Assembly: GCA_030427245.1 (NCBI GenBank)
Contig: JAUHXA010000038.1
Span: 1 to 63,566, forward strand
Direction of reading: 5' to 3'
DNA length: 63,566 nucleotides
Source of the DNA: Bacteroidia bacterium
Lineage (GTDB): Bacteria > Bacteroidota > Bacteroidia > Chitinophagales > UBA2359
This document shows positions 49,737 to 58,579 of this stretch, in pieces. Positions within the stretch are counted from its first letter, which is position 1. Each line of letters opens with the position of its first letter. The notes beneath the pieces were generated by a model. It made no database searches. It worked only from the letters and a program-made list of their open reading frames with translations, and was not told the origin of the DNA. The translations under genes and the position numbers were made by a program.

Positions 49737-49741
49737 AAAAA

Positions 49742-49796
49742 AACTTCAAACCCAAGTGCAAAAATCGAATATGTTTTTATGCTTAGATTTGAAGTT
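49742..49796 (-). terminator. Long imperfect hairpin, terminator between convergent genes
   Basis: Outer arms AACTTCAAA (49742-49750) and TTTGAAGTT (49788-49796) enclose a second imperfect stem of about 11 positions. On the minus strand it is followed by a T9 run, ending the beta-barrel transcript; on the plus strand it can protect the 3' end of the SecD-like mRNA. Confidence 0.6.
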
Positions 49797-49852
49797 CTCA
49801 ATAAAATATTGTCTGATTAAAGTCGTGAAACTAATCACAAGTCACCAATCAA

Positions 49853-50563
49853 TTAATTGATATTGTAACTCAATCCCACTTCAAATCCACCTGTCACTGC
49901 TCTACCTTCAGGTCTATCAGTTAACCAATGGCCGTTTTGGTCTTTGTTTTCGACATCTCCCAAAGAACCATCAAAGCGGAATGAAGTATTGAGATACAAG
50001 CTTTCACCAATCGAAAAACGTGCGCCAATGCTCATAACCAAGCCCAAATAATTCCCTTCATATAAATCTTCTAAAGTATAGCCATTAAAGGATTCTGCAA
50101 CATCATCAACAGAAGATTCTGCGTTGGTCAAGAAAGCGAGTTGAGGACCAAACGTAAACAAAAAAGCCGTTCCTGCATCAGGATTTGAGTTGAATTTCAA
50201 CAACAAAGGAATTTTTAGATAGGTTAAATCCATCGTTCTATCTGTACCAACCCAACTACTGGGTAATATACCTCCAAATGCACCGCTGCCATCCGAATCA
50301 TAGTCCTGTCCTTGCTTAGAGATAATAAGTCCCGTTTGTAACCCTATGGCATCACTGAAATTAAAACCTACTTTTGCGCCATAAGCAAAGGAATATTTAG
50401 GTACGTAATCTAATCGAGCACCTTGGTCTGAATCGTCTTTGTTGAAAACCCAAACCGATTGAGGCATTACAAAAGCACCTACCTCAAGCCCTGCCTGACT
50501 AAATGCGGGGACAGACATCAATAATGCAAAAAATACGAATAATATCTGTTTGATTTTAAACAT
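49853..50563 (-). CDS. Outer membrane beta-barrel (porin family) protein
   Basis: A 236-residue protein with a signal peptide (about residues 1-22, ending PAFSQ) and alternating amphipathic strands ending GGFEVGLSYNIN. Features typical of the Bacteroidota PorT-like beta-barrel family are YGAKVGFNFSDAIGLQTGLIIS (split) and YLKIPLLLKF. Function is not determined. It is followed by the hairpin at 49742-49796. Confidence 0.75.
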   Translation of the reverse strand: MFKIKQILFVFFALLMSVPAFSQAGLEVGAFVMPQSVWVFNKDDSDQGARLDYVPKYSFAYGAKVGFNFSDAIGLQTGLIISKQGQDYDSDGSGAFGGILPSSWVGTDRTMDLTYLKIPLLLKFNSNPDAGTAFLFTFGPQLAFLTNAESSVDDVAESFNGYTLEDLYEGNYLGLVMSIGARFSIGESLYLNTSFRFDGSLGDVENKDQNGHWLTDRPEGRAVTGGFEVGLSYNIN

Positions 50564-50689
50564 AGTTCCTGTTGGTTTTTAAATATTAAAAATTAGATTT
50601 ATTTTCTACGAAAGAAGGAAGAATTGAGAGATGATGTATAACCATTGAATTACACTCCCGCCTCTCACTTCTCTGCTATCTTATCCATT

Positions 50690-53600
50690 TTATTCTTTTA
50701 TAATTTTTTGGGTCTGTGTTGTGGAGCCATCAAAAACACGCACAAAATAAACACCTATTGGGTAATCGCTTACATTGATTTCTACCTCATTGATGCCTTT
50801 TTCGCTTTCGATTTTCAAGCTCTCCAAAACTCGCCCTTCAATGTTGTAAACGCTTATATCAACCGTTCGTTCTTCAGAAATCGTAAAATTAATATTGACT
50901 TCGTTTTTAGCAGGATTTGGATAAACACGGACAATTTCAAATCCTCTTTCTCCTCTTTGAAGTGAAATAGTATTTGAAACCGATTCTTGTCCATTGAAAT
51001 CTGTTTGACGCAATTGATAATAACTTACACCACTTGGAGCATTTCTATCCAAAAATTCATACGATTGCAAATTCTGACTATTTCCTTGACTTTCCATTGT
51101 TGCAATTCCTTCAAAAACTTTTCCATCAATCGAACGCTCCAAAGTAAAATAGTCGTTGTCTATTTCCGTAGCCGTAATCCATTGAAGTAAATTGCCGTCT
51201 GTCAAAACTTCTCCTTCAAAAGTAAGGAGTTCAATAGGGTTTTTCTTACAAGCCACCGTTCTATTTTCTGTTTGTATCAAACAAAAGCCATCGGTCAAAT
51301 TGAAGGAAATTATATCTCCATCTGCTGCATTGAAAGAAAATGAATCTACTGGAAGCTGCAACACAGTGCTAAAACTTCCGCTGACTGAATAAGTTCCTTC
51401 CGAATCAAAGGCGGGATAACCTCCTGACACGACTCCATGAATCATTGCATCTCCTGTGGACAAGTCACAATTGATATCAAATACCAACTCCAATGGCTCT
51501 AAAAACACAACAGGTGTACCGACTGCCACAGAAAGACACTCACTATCTGAATCGGGAATACCATCGCCATTATCATCTGGCCCAGCTACTGCCGAAACAT
51601 AATAAACAGTATTGGTCAAAATATTTTCGTCGGAAAGCGTGTCAAAAGTACCTGCATTTAGATTGGTCGCCAAAATGTTACCTAAAGTAGCATTGTCGCT
51701 ATCATGCAAAACGTAAATCAATACATCCCCTTCTCCCAAATTAGAACCTGTGGTATTGAAGTTGCTCAAACTACCTGCACAGATTGGATTTACCATATCT
51801 GTTAAAGGCATCGTTCCTGCATCTGCAAAACAAGGTTCGGGGCAAGGAGAAGTGCCATCTACTATTTCAATCAAAGTTCCATCAGAAGCTTCAAATGAGA
51901 AAGGTTCACCACAAGGAATTGGGTCACTTTCAAAGATGTTGCCAGTAGTCAAACCATCAATCGTATAATCACCACTTCCCCCTGACATGGTAATCGTCAC
52001 CGTATATGTCAAGCCATCGGGCGAAACAGTAATCGTGAAATCCACTACAAATGGGTCACCCACGCAAGAAGGGTGGTCAGCAGGTAAAACAGTGACTGTA
52101 ATGAATGTGGCAGATACTTCGGCACAAAATCCGTTGTCGTCAATCAAAGCCAATAAGTCCGCCAAAGTGCCATTGGCAATAATGTCATTGAGGATAGATT
52201 CTTCATCTTCTGCAAAGTTGATGGCATAATATTGGAAAGTTCCCACTTCCAAAACTTGTGTCACATTGTCTTCAATAAAAATCGGAATCGAACCATCGAC
52301 TGGTGAAACGCCCAAAAACTGCGTATTGAAGCCTGTGCCATTATTGTCACCTGCTACTTGAAAGGTTAATTCGTCTCCAAAACAAATCGTCACATCTTCG
52401 GCAGGATTCACAATCGTTCCCACACTTGCATCACACATATAACAGGCATCGTCGTTGGGCGGCAAAAAGGTAATCGTTGCTCCTTCTGCTTCTATCATTC
52501 CACAAAGAGTTCCATCATTTATCAAGGCTTGTAAATCGTTGATAGATGCGCCATTGTCAATTTGTGCTGTCAATTCTGGTAAAAGAGAGGTAAACAAATT
52601 GAAGGAATACAGGGTATATGTTCCCGCATCCAAACAAAAATCTCCTACCGTAATCGCATCTACAATCGGTGCATCGTCACTCGTTGTTATCAATATAATT
52701 GTTGAAAAACCTTCACTTTGATTGTCGCCCGCTACAGTCACTGCAATACATTCGCCTTCACAAATACTCTCAATATCTGCCGAAGAATCGCCCGCATTTG
52801 GTTCGCAAGCCAAACAGTTTGGATCATTGGCAGACAAAACGGTTATCAATAAAGGTGAGTCTACTATGTCCGCACAAATTTCATCCGAACCCACAAAGGC
52901 TGTTATATCCATTCCGGCATTGATGGCAGCGACTACCGCCTCCACATCTGCAACTGAAACATTGACCACATAAATCTCAAAATCCCCTTCTGTAATCCCC
53001 AAACTCGTTGGAGAAAAAGTAATTGTTGGGTCATCGGCTGGAACTGTTCCTCCCAAAATCAAATTACCGTCTTGCTCCAAATACCAAACATTGGTAAAAC
53101 CATTGCTTCCACTTGCGCCATTCACTGCAAATACCAAACTTTCTCCTACTACCGCACAGACTGTTGTATTGTCTGCCGATAAAGAATCAATTGCAGCATC
53201 ACAACAATCAGGTGTTCCGTCAAATAGGACAGTAATTGTTGTACCCACTTCTTGAATATCTGCACAAACATTGAGGCCATTCAGTTCTTCAAGTGTCGTT
53301 GCACTATTGACTGCATCGGCATCGTTGTCGTCATAATTAATCGCAACAATTGTATAAGTTCCTGGAGCTAAATTAAGCTCCCCAGGATTTGCAATATTTA
53401 CAATCACCCCCATTTCATCGATAACTACAAAGCCAGAGGTAAAACCATCTTTTGCATCACCTATTAGGGTAAAATTGAAGCTTGAACCTTCACAAGTCGT
53501 TATTTCTCCTTCAAAATTAACTGTACCAAAATCAGCATCACAAGGCGGTGCAGTTTCGATTACTTCAATGCAAAATTCACCCGATTCGTTGTCAAGACCA

Positions 53601-54535
53601 TCTACCATGATGTGATAAGTTGTACCTGATGTTGTAGCAAATTCGGTAATGCTCGACAAGAAATTCCCTCCGTCAATATCATCGTTACAAGCTACTTCGG
53701 TCAAACCGTCACAGCCGCCTGTATAAATCGCCATTTGACTATCCGAAATCAACACATCTGCCGCCGCACAAGCATTGACGCTAATCGTATATTCTCCACC
53801 CGTTCCTTCAAAACTGAACCAAACTGTATTGGCAATTCCTTCGGGCGAACAACTCGGTTCATCCAAATCATTTTCTCGTGTTGCACAAATATTAGAGTAA
53901 GCACTGTCAACTTCAGTAGGAAAAACCATTGTTCCTGCTTGAAGTGTCAATGGAATCGCATCCACACATTCGTCATTTACTTCAAAATCATCGCAATCGC
54001 TTTCGCACTGTGTCGGATTGTCTTCTGGCACAAGAAAAGTGATGCAAGGATAATCCAAACCGACTGCTATTCCTGTGCAATCGTCTTCAATCGCTAAACC
54101 ACCAATATCTCCATCAATAATCGGCACGAGGCAAACGGTGATTTCCGATTCGCCAGGAGTAGGCAGATTCGCAAAACTAAAATCTGCTTCGCCTCCTCCA
54201 ATAATCACATTACCATCTGGATTCCGCAAAACGACAGGGCGTTTGCAGGGATCGCTGTCGGGTTCTACAGTAGTAGGCTGACAATCGTACACCGCCCAAA
54301 TAATGCCAGGATTCGGCTGGTCATTGCCTGCCTGAAAACTAAGATTGGGTAAGGTGACGGTTTGGTTGATACAAACAGTGGTATTGTCGCCTATGGTAAT
54401 CGTACCGTCGGGCGTATCAATGGTAAAGTTGGAAAAGTCAATCGTACATTCTTGGGCTGCAATAAATTGACAGCTAAGGAATAAGAATAAGGCTAAAAAT
54501 TGTCTAACGAAGGCGTAAGTAGAATTTGGCTTCAT
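50690..54535 (-). CDS. Large secreted T9SS type A sorting-domain protein with five repeats
   Basis: A 1281-residue secreted protein with a signal peptide (about 1-28, ending FIAAQ). An N-terminal domain is followed by a pre-peptidase-like domain (about 185-335, VWFSFEGTGGEYTISVNAC, CNDDIDGG, YHIMVDG). Five degenerate repeats of about 115-150 residues follow, each opening with a Cys and a short D/E-G-T segment (CDADFGTV, CDAAIDSL, CEPNAGDS, CDASVGTI, CFADAGTM) and containing a second Cys about 15 residues later. The C-terminal sorting domain begins VYPNPAKNEV. It has no visible enzyme domain; an adhesin or surface-layer role is plausible but unproven. Confidence 0.85.
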   Translation of the reverse strand: MKPNSTYAFVRQFLALFLFLSCQFIAAQECTIDFSNFTIDTPDGTITIGDNTTVCINQTVTLPNLSFQAGNDQPNPGIIWAVYDCQPTTVEPDSDPCKRPVVLRNPDGNVIIGGGEADFSFANLPTPGESEITVCLVPIIDGDIGGLAIEDDCTGIAVGLDYPCITFLVPEDNPTQCESDCDDFEVNDECVDAIPLTLQAGTMVFPTEVDSAYSNICATRENDLDEPSCSPEGIANTVWFSFEGTGGEYTISVNACAAADVLISDSQMAIYTGGCDGLTEVACNDDIDGGNFLSSITEFATTSGTTYHIMVDGLDNESGEFCIEVIETAPPCDADFGTVNFEGEITTCEGSSFNFTLIGDAKDGFTSGFVVIDEMGVIVNIANPGELNLAPGTYTIVAINYDDNDADAVNSATTLEELNGLNVCADIQEVGTTITVLFDGTPDCCDAAIDSLSADNTTVCAVVGESLVFAVNGASGSNGFTNVWYLEQDGNLILGGTVPADDPTITFSPTSLGITEGDFEIYVVNVSVADVEAVVAAINAGMDITAFVGSDEICADIVDSPLLITVLSANDPNCLACEPNAGDSSADIESICEGECIAVTVAGDNQSEGFSTIILITTSDDAPIVDAITVGDFCLDAGTYTLYSFNLFTSLLPELTAQIDNGASINDLQALINDGTLCGMIEAEGATITFLPPNDDACYMCDASVGTIVNPAEDVTICFGDELTFQVAGDNNGTGFNTQFLGVSPVDGSIPIFIEDNVTQVLEVGTFQYYAINFAEDEESILNDIIANGTLADLLALIDDNGFCAEVSATFITVTVLPADHPSCVGDPFVVDFTITVSPDGLTYTVTITMSGGSGDYTIDGLTTGNIFESDPIPCGEPFSFEASDGTLIEIVDGTSPCPEPCFADAGTMPLTDMVNPICAGSLSNFNTTGSNLGEGDVLIYVLHDSDNATLGNILATNLNAGTFDTLSDENILTNTVYYVSAVAGPDDNGDGIPDSDSECLSVAVGTPVVFLEPLELVFDINCDLSTGDAMIHGVVSGGYPAFDSEGTYSVSGSFSTVLQLPVDSFSFNAADGDIISFNLTDGFCLIQTENRTVACKKNPIELLTFEGEVLTDGNLLQWITATEIDNDYFTLERSIDGKVFEGIATMESQGNSQNLQSYEFLDRNAPSGVSYYQLRQTDFNGQESVSNTISLQRGERGFEIVRVYPNPAKNEVNINFTISEERTVDISVYNIEGRVLESLKIESEKGINEVEINVSDYPIGVYFVRVFDGSTTQTQKIIKE

Positions 54536-54607
54536 TGAATGTGTTTTTTAAACTAATTAAGTTTTACTTTGCAGAGAGAATCTCAAAAGGATAAGCTATG
54601 AATGGCT

Positions 54608-54615
54608 TATCTTTG
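54608..54615 (+). promoter_or_regulatory. Bacteroidota -7 box for tatC, within a hairpin
   Basis: Reads TATCTTTG, 80 bp upstream of the first tatC ATG. The box overlaps the right arm of an inverted repeat (AAAGGATAAGC near 54586-54596 and GCTTATCTTT at 54605-54614), which could be an operator or chance. Confidence 0.4.
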
Positions 54616-54695
54616 TCTATAACGATAAAATGAGTGGAAACGAATGAAAATTTAGGGAAATAAATACATTATTTTTCATCGTTTCTTAAAATAAA

Positions 54696-55604
54696 ATGCA
54701 AGGTACTAATGTTTTTACGAAAATTAAGCATAAGGTTTACCTCGCTATGACAAAACTTCAAAGCAAGTTTATGAGCAATCAATCAGAAATGTCCTTTATT
54801 GAGCATTTGGAAGAATTGCGGTGGCATATTGCACGCTCTTTGGCTGCAATTGGCATTTTTGCAGTCCTCGCTTTTCTCGCCAAAGGTTTTGTGTTCGACA
54901 TCCTATTATTTGGTCCTAAAGAAGCCTGGTTTCCTACCTATGTGGGTTTTTGCAATCTTTCCCATTACTTTGGTTTTGGTGAAAGTCTGTGTTTCAACCC
55001 CAAACATTTTGACATCATTGTTGTAGACCCAATGGCACAGTTTTTATCCCACATCAAAGTTTCGATTGTGATAGGGCTTATTCTGGGTTTTCCTTACATT
55101 TTTTACGAAATGTGGAAATTTATTGCTCCTGCACTCTACGAAAACGAAAAGAAATATACAAAAGGAATCGTTTTTATCAGTTCACTGTTGTTTTTGATAG
55201 GTGTTGCTTTTGGCTACTATGTATTGTGTCCTTTTTCCTTGAATTTTTTCTCCAGTTATACGGTCAGTGCTGAAGTCACCAATACTTGGCGATTGACCTC
55301 TTATGTTTCGCTGATAGCGACTTTAACCTTAGCAGCAGGAGTGATGTTTGAATTGCCAATGGCCGTTTATTTCCTTTCCAAAGTGGGTATTGCGACTCCC
55401 GAAAGTATGCGACAATACCGCAAACACGCTTTTGTTGCGATTCTACTTTTGTCGGCTGTGATTACCCCACCTGATGTAATTTCTCAATTGCTGGTCGGTT
55501 TTCCCGTTTATTTGCTGTATGAAATGAGTATTTTTATTTCGGCAAGAGTGCAGAAAAAAGAATTGGCATTGGAGAAAGCGGAGGAAGCGAAACTTAATCG
55601 CTGA
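54696..55604 (+). CDS. tatC: Sec-independent protein translocase TatC
   Basis: A protein of up to 302 residues with six membrane helices. TatC signatures are EMSFIEHLEELRWHIARS near the N-terminus, VIGLILGFPYIFYEMWKFIAPALY, FGYYVLCPFSLNFF and the last helices ending LLYEMSIFI. TatC recognises twin-arginine signals and forms the receptor core of the translocase. ActB, encoded in this window, carries such a signal. The first ATG is at 54696, but the ATG at 54771 would give a 277-residue protein closer to the family's usual N-terminus. tatA is not adjacent. Confidence 0.93.
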   Translation: MQGTNVFTKIKHKVYLAMTKLQSKFMSNQSEMSFIEHLEELRWHIARSLAAIGIFAVLAFLAKGFVFDILLFGPKEAWFPTYVGFCNLSHYFGFGESLCFNPKHFDIIVVDPMAQFLSHIKVSIVIGLILGFPYIFYEMWKFIAPALYENEKKYTKGIVFISSLLFLIGVAFGYYVLCPFSLNFFSSYTVSAEVTNTWRLTSYVSLIATLTLAAGVMFELPMAVYFLSKVGIATPESMRQYRKHAFVAILLLSAVITPPDVISQLLVGFPVYLLYEMSIFISARVQKKELALEKAEEAKLNR

Positions 55605-55754
55605 TTTTGCAGATAGGCACTTAGGACTGCAGATACCATGGATGTTGCACTTGTAGTAAAATACAAACTCAAATTCAAAACCACACTGGATTTTGTACAT
55701 TTGACAAGTACTGCAATACAAGAAAATAATTTGAGTTCACTTTGTTAGGAGTAC

Positions 55755-55855
55755 AATATTTGTAGAGACTTCTCGTAAGAATACTCACAACTCCGATGGA
55801 GTTCTGTAAGCACTTTTTCTATTTTTCTACAAATATTTAAGCCCTACGGACTTTC
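55755..55855. repeat. REP-like intergenic palindromic element
   Basis: Outer 12-bp arms AATATTTGTAGA (55755-55766) and TCTACAAATATT (55826-55837) are exact reverse complements. Inside lies a perfect small hairpin AACTCC-GAT-GGAGTT (55789-55803); just outside follows an imperfect one (AAGCCCTACGGACTT). This TCTACAAATATT plus CCTACGG layout resembles short repeats I know from Bacteroidota intergenic DNA. It sits between tatC and ridA. Confidence 0.5.
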
Positions 55856-55874
55856 TAAACTAAGATTTTCAATT

Positions 55875-56258
55875 ATGCGACAAAACATTTCCTCCAATAC
55901 CAAATGGGAAAACATTGTAGGGTATTCACGAGCTGTGAGAGTCGGCAATATCATTGAAGTAGCTGGAACAACGGCTGTAGACGGCGAAACGATTATTGCA
56001 CCCAAAGATGGTTATGAGCAAACCAAATTCATTTTTAGGAAAATAGAAAAGGCTCTGCAAGAAGCAGGAGCAGAATTGCAAGATGTGGTTCGCACCCGAA
56101 TGTTTGTGACCGATATCGGGTATTCTGATGACGTTGGGAGGGCGCACAGCGAATTCTTCAAAGAGATTCGACCTGCTGCTACAATGTTGGAGATTTCAAA
56201 ATTAGTGGAAGATGATTTGGTGGTGGAGATTGAAGTGACGGCGATTTTATCTATTTGA
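55875..56258 (+). CDS. RidA family protein
   Basis: A 127-residue protein of the RidA/YjgF/UK114 family. Conserved features are YSRAVRVGNIIEVAGTTAVD, QTKFIFRKIEKALQEAGAEL, the key Arg in VVRTRMFVTD, and a C-terminal LVEDDLVVEIEVTAI. RidA proteins hydrolyse reactive enamines/imines produced by PLP enzymes. The Arg of the substrate site is present; the residue pattern does not settle whether this is true RidA or an Rid1-7 relative. It starts 270 bp after tatC. Confidence 0.88.
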   Translation: MRQNISSNTKWENIVGYSRAVRVGNIIEVAGTTAVDGETIIAPKDGYEQTKFIFRKIEKALQEAGAELQDVVRTRMFVTDIGYSDDVGRAHSEFFKEIRPAATMLEISKLVEDDLVVEIEVTAILSI

Positions 56259-56337
56259 ACCACAAAAGGCACAAAGAACACAAAAGCTGTGTCGTATTTC
56301 TTTTGTAACCTTTTGATACTTTTGTGGTTCAAGAAAA

Positions 56338-56931
56338 TCAAGTCCTCGTCCTATCCAGCCATTTCTCCTGATGGTCTGCAATCGGTTGATAATCTTGCAA
56401 TATTTGCAGCAAATCGGCAGGCGACCTTGAGGCACAAAGCATATCATAATTGCTTTGACTCAAAAAACGCTCACTGACCATAGTCTCGAAAAAGGCGAGT
56501 AAATGGTCGTAATATCCATCGACATTTAAGATGCCAAAAGGTTTGGGATGCAAGCCCAGCTGTCCCCATGTGAAAATCTCGAAAAATTCTTCCATTGTAC
56601 CGATTCCACCAGGCATGGTAATAAAAGCGTCTGATAAATCTGCCATCAATTCCTTTCGTTGGTGCATCGTGTCGACCATTTTCATTTCGGTCAATCCCGT
56701 ATGCCCTACTTCTTTGTCCATCAAAAAGTGAGGAATTACCCCAATTACTTCACCACCTTTTTCGAGTACTGCATCTGCAATAATACCCATCAAACCCACA
56801 TTGCCGCCCCCAAAAATGAGGCGGATGTTGTTTTCAACCAACAAATAGCCCAACTGCTTTGCAGCTGTGGCATATTCAGAATTTGTCCCTGAATTGGAAC
56901 CACAAAAAACACAAATACTTTTCAAGGTCAT
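56338..56931 (-). CDS. LOG family protein (TIGR00730)
   Basis: A 197-residue Rossmann-like protein of the LOG (lysine decarboxylase-like) family. The signature PGGIGTMEEFFE (about residues 107-118) and the earlier LIFGGGNVGLMGIIADAVL are clear. Members hydrolyse nucleoside 5'-monophosphates such as cytokinin ribotides, releasing ribose 5-phosphate. The natural substrate in Bacteroidota is uncertain. It is convergent with ridA. Confidence 0.9.
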   Translation of the reverse strand: MTLKSICVFCGSNSGTNSEYATAAKQLGYLLVENNIRLIFGGGNVGLMGIIADAVLEKGGEVIGVIPHFLMDKEVGHTGLTEMKMVDTMHQRKELMADLSDAFITMPGGIGTMEEFFEIFTWGQLGLHPKPFGILNVDGYYDHLLAFFETMVSERFLSQSNYDMLCASRSPADLLQILQDYQPIADHQEKWLDRTRT

Positions 56932-56999
56932 TTAACGAAAATTAAAATTAACAATTATTGGATGCGAGAAGCGGGAATAGAGAGACGAGAGGTAATAAT

Positions 57000-57142
57000 T
57001 TTAGACTTTGGACGAAAGAAGTAGGACGTAAGGTTTTGTAAGTCAAATATTTAATCGAATTAAAAATTGAATCACAAATTGTTTATTATCAAATACTTAA
57101 ATCCTACTTCTCGCTTCTCACATCTTTCGTCCAAAATCTAAA
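57000..57142. repeat. Long inverted repeat between LOG and manC genes
   Basis: Arms 57000-57018 and 57124-57142 match as reverse complements at 18 of 19 positions. A further 8-bp pair (57019-57026 with 57102-57109) lies inside, and a 13-bp segment at 56961-56973 matches 57113-57125 with one mismatch. The right arm ends at the base before the manC stop codon. It could be a MITE-like relic or a terminator structure. Confidence 0.6.
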
Positions 57143-58228
57143 CTACATAAACTTCATTCCCTTAGTTTTTTTCACATCTGCATTGATTTGTTTGACTTTC
57201 TGTTCATCTTCTAAGCGGCAAATCAATAGAACATCTTCAGTATCTACCACACAATACCCCTCCAATCCTTGCACAATCACCATTTTGTCTTTAGGGGCAA
57301 TGACAACCGAGTTTTGAGTATCGTAGAGCATTACATCTTCGCCCTCCACCGCATTGTTGAAGTAGTCTTTGCCGTGATTTTCCCAAAGAGAAGTCCAAGT
57401 TCCCAAATCATTCCAGCCAAAGCTTGAAGGCAAAACATACACATTTTCAGCATGTTCCATGATAGCATAGTCAATAGAAATATTGCGACACAGTGAATAA
57501 GCCTTTTCTACAAAAGCTTCTTCGGCATCGGTATTGAAGATTTTTTCACCTCCTTCAAATAACTCACTTATTTCTGCTGAATGGGTGCGAAATGCGCTGA
57601 TAATGCGCTGAACATGCCATATAAAAATACCCGAATTCCAAAGAAAATCCCCACTTTCCAAGAATACCTTTGCCAAATCTAAGTTCGGTTTTTCGGTAAA
57701 GGTTTTCACTTTGTATAGCTCGCCAGATGGCTTGTCTTCATCGTATTGAATGTAGCCATAACCTGTGTCTGGGCGATGCGGCTTGATACCCAAAGTCACC
57801 AAAGCGTCTTGATTGGCTGCAAAATCTAAGGCTTTGTGAATCTGATTTGTAAAAGCAGCAGAATCGAGGATGAGATGATCGGAAGGTGCGACAATAAAAG
57901 TTGCATCGGGATTGATAGCTGCCAATTTGTAGGCAATGTATGCTACACAAGGGCCTGTATTTCTTCGAGCAGGTTCTGCTACTATTTGAAAATCTTGAAG
58001 GGTAGGTAATTGCCTTTTCATTTCTTTGGCATACATCTCTCCTGTGACGATGTAAATATGGTCTTCAGGAACAATTTTGGCAAATCGCTCGTAAGTGGTC
58101 TGAATCAAAGTTTTGCCTGTTCCCAACACATCCAAAAATTGTTTGGGGCGACTGATTCGACTTTGTGGCCAAAAACGACTTCCTATACCTCCTGCCATTA
58201 TTGCTACATAAAAATTACTGTTATCCAT
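57143..58228 (-). CDS. manC: Mannose-1-phosphate guanylyltransferase
   Basis: A 361-residue single-domain nucleotidyltransferase that makes GDP-mannose for glycan synthesis. The signature GGIGSRFWPQSR (about residues 12-23) is at the N-terminus; FTEKPNLDLA, LWNSGIFIWHV and IDYAIMEHAENVYVLPSSFGWNDLGTW (split) are the downstream sugar-binding motifs. The isomerase domain found in longer ManC/AlgA proteins is absent. The start is the ATG at 58228; a longer frame would add 22 residues with no family match. Confidence 0.93.
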   Translation of the reverse strand: MDNSNFYVAIMAGGIGSRFWPQSRISRPKQFLDVLGTGKTLIQTTYERFAKIVPEDHIYIVTGEMYAKEMKRQLPTLQDFQIVAEPARRNTGPCVAYIAYKLAAINPDATFIVAPSDHLILDSAAFTNQIHKALDFAANQDALVTLGIKPHRPDTGYGYIQYDEDKPSGELYKVKTFTEKPNLDLAKVFLESGDFLWNSGIFIWHVQRIISAFRTHSAEISELFEGGEKIFNTDAEEAFVEKAYSLCRNISIDYAIMEHAENVYVLPSSFGWNDLGTWTSLWENHGKDYFNNAVEGEDVMLYDTQNSVVIAPKDKMVIVQGLEGYCVVDTEDVLLICRLEDEQKVKQINADVKKTKGMKFM

Positions 58229-58446
58229 TGATATTGTTTGTTTTTTAGAATAAAAAAGGACGCTTGTTAAAATAGTATGCAAAAAAATGTGCATCTAATA
58301 GGTTCAACTCAAACCAAGTTCAATTTGTTTAGATTCTTACAAATATGATACCTACTGGAAATTCGAGGTCAAAAATCAACTTCAAACTCAAAAAAAGTGA
58401 ACAATTCTTCTTTTAGTTTTCACTCGGTACTAATTAAGTAAGGGTA

Positions 58447-58527
58447 AAAAAATAACTCCTCGTTTTCTTTTGCCAACATACCCCATCCCCTTTCAAAAGG
58501 GGAATATTGGTCGATGAGTTATTTTTT
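58447..58527. repeat. Nested palindromic element after kdsD
   Basis: Outer arms 58447-58462 and 58512-58527 pair at 15 of 16 positions. Nested inside is CCCCTTT-CA-AAAGGGG (58487-58502). On the minus strand the outer arm ends in a T run, so it can act as the kdsD terminator. The rest of the 351-bp gap to manC is AT-rich without a gene. Confidence 0.55.
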
Positions 58528-58579
58528 CTTTTTTACTAAGTGCGTTTTGAAGTAGAATCTGTACTTTGTATTTGAGTTT

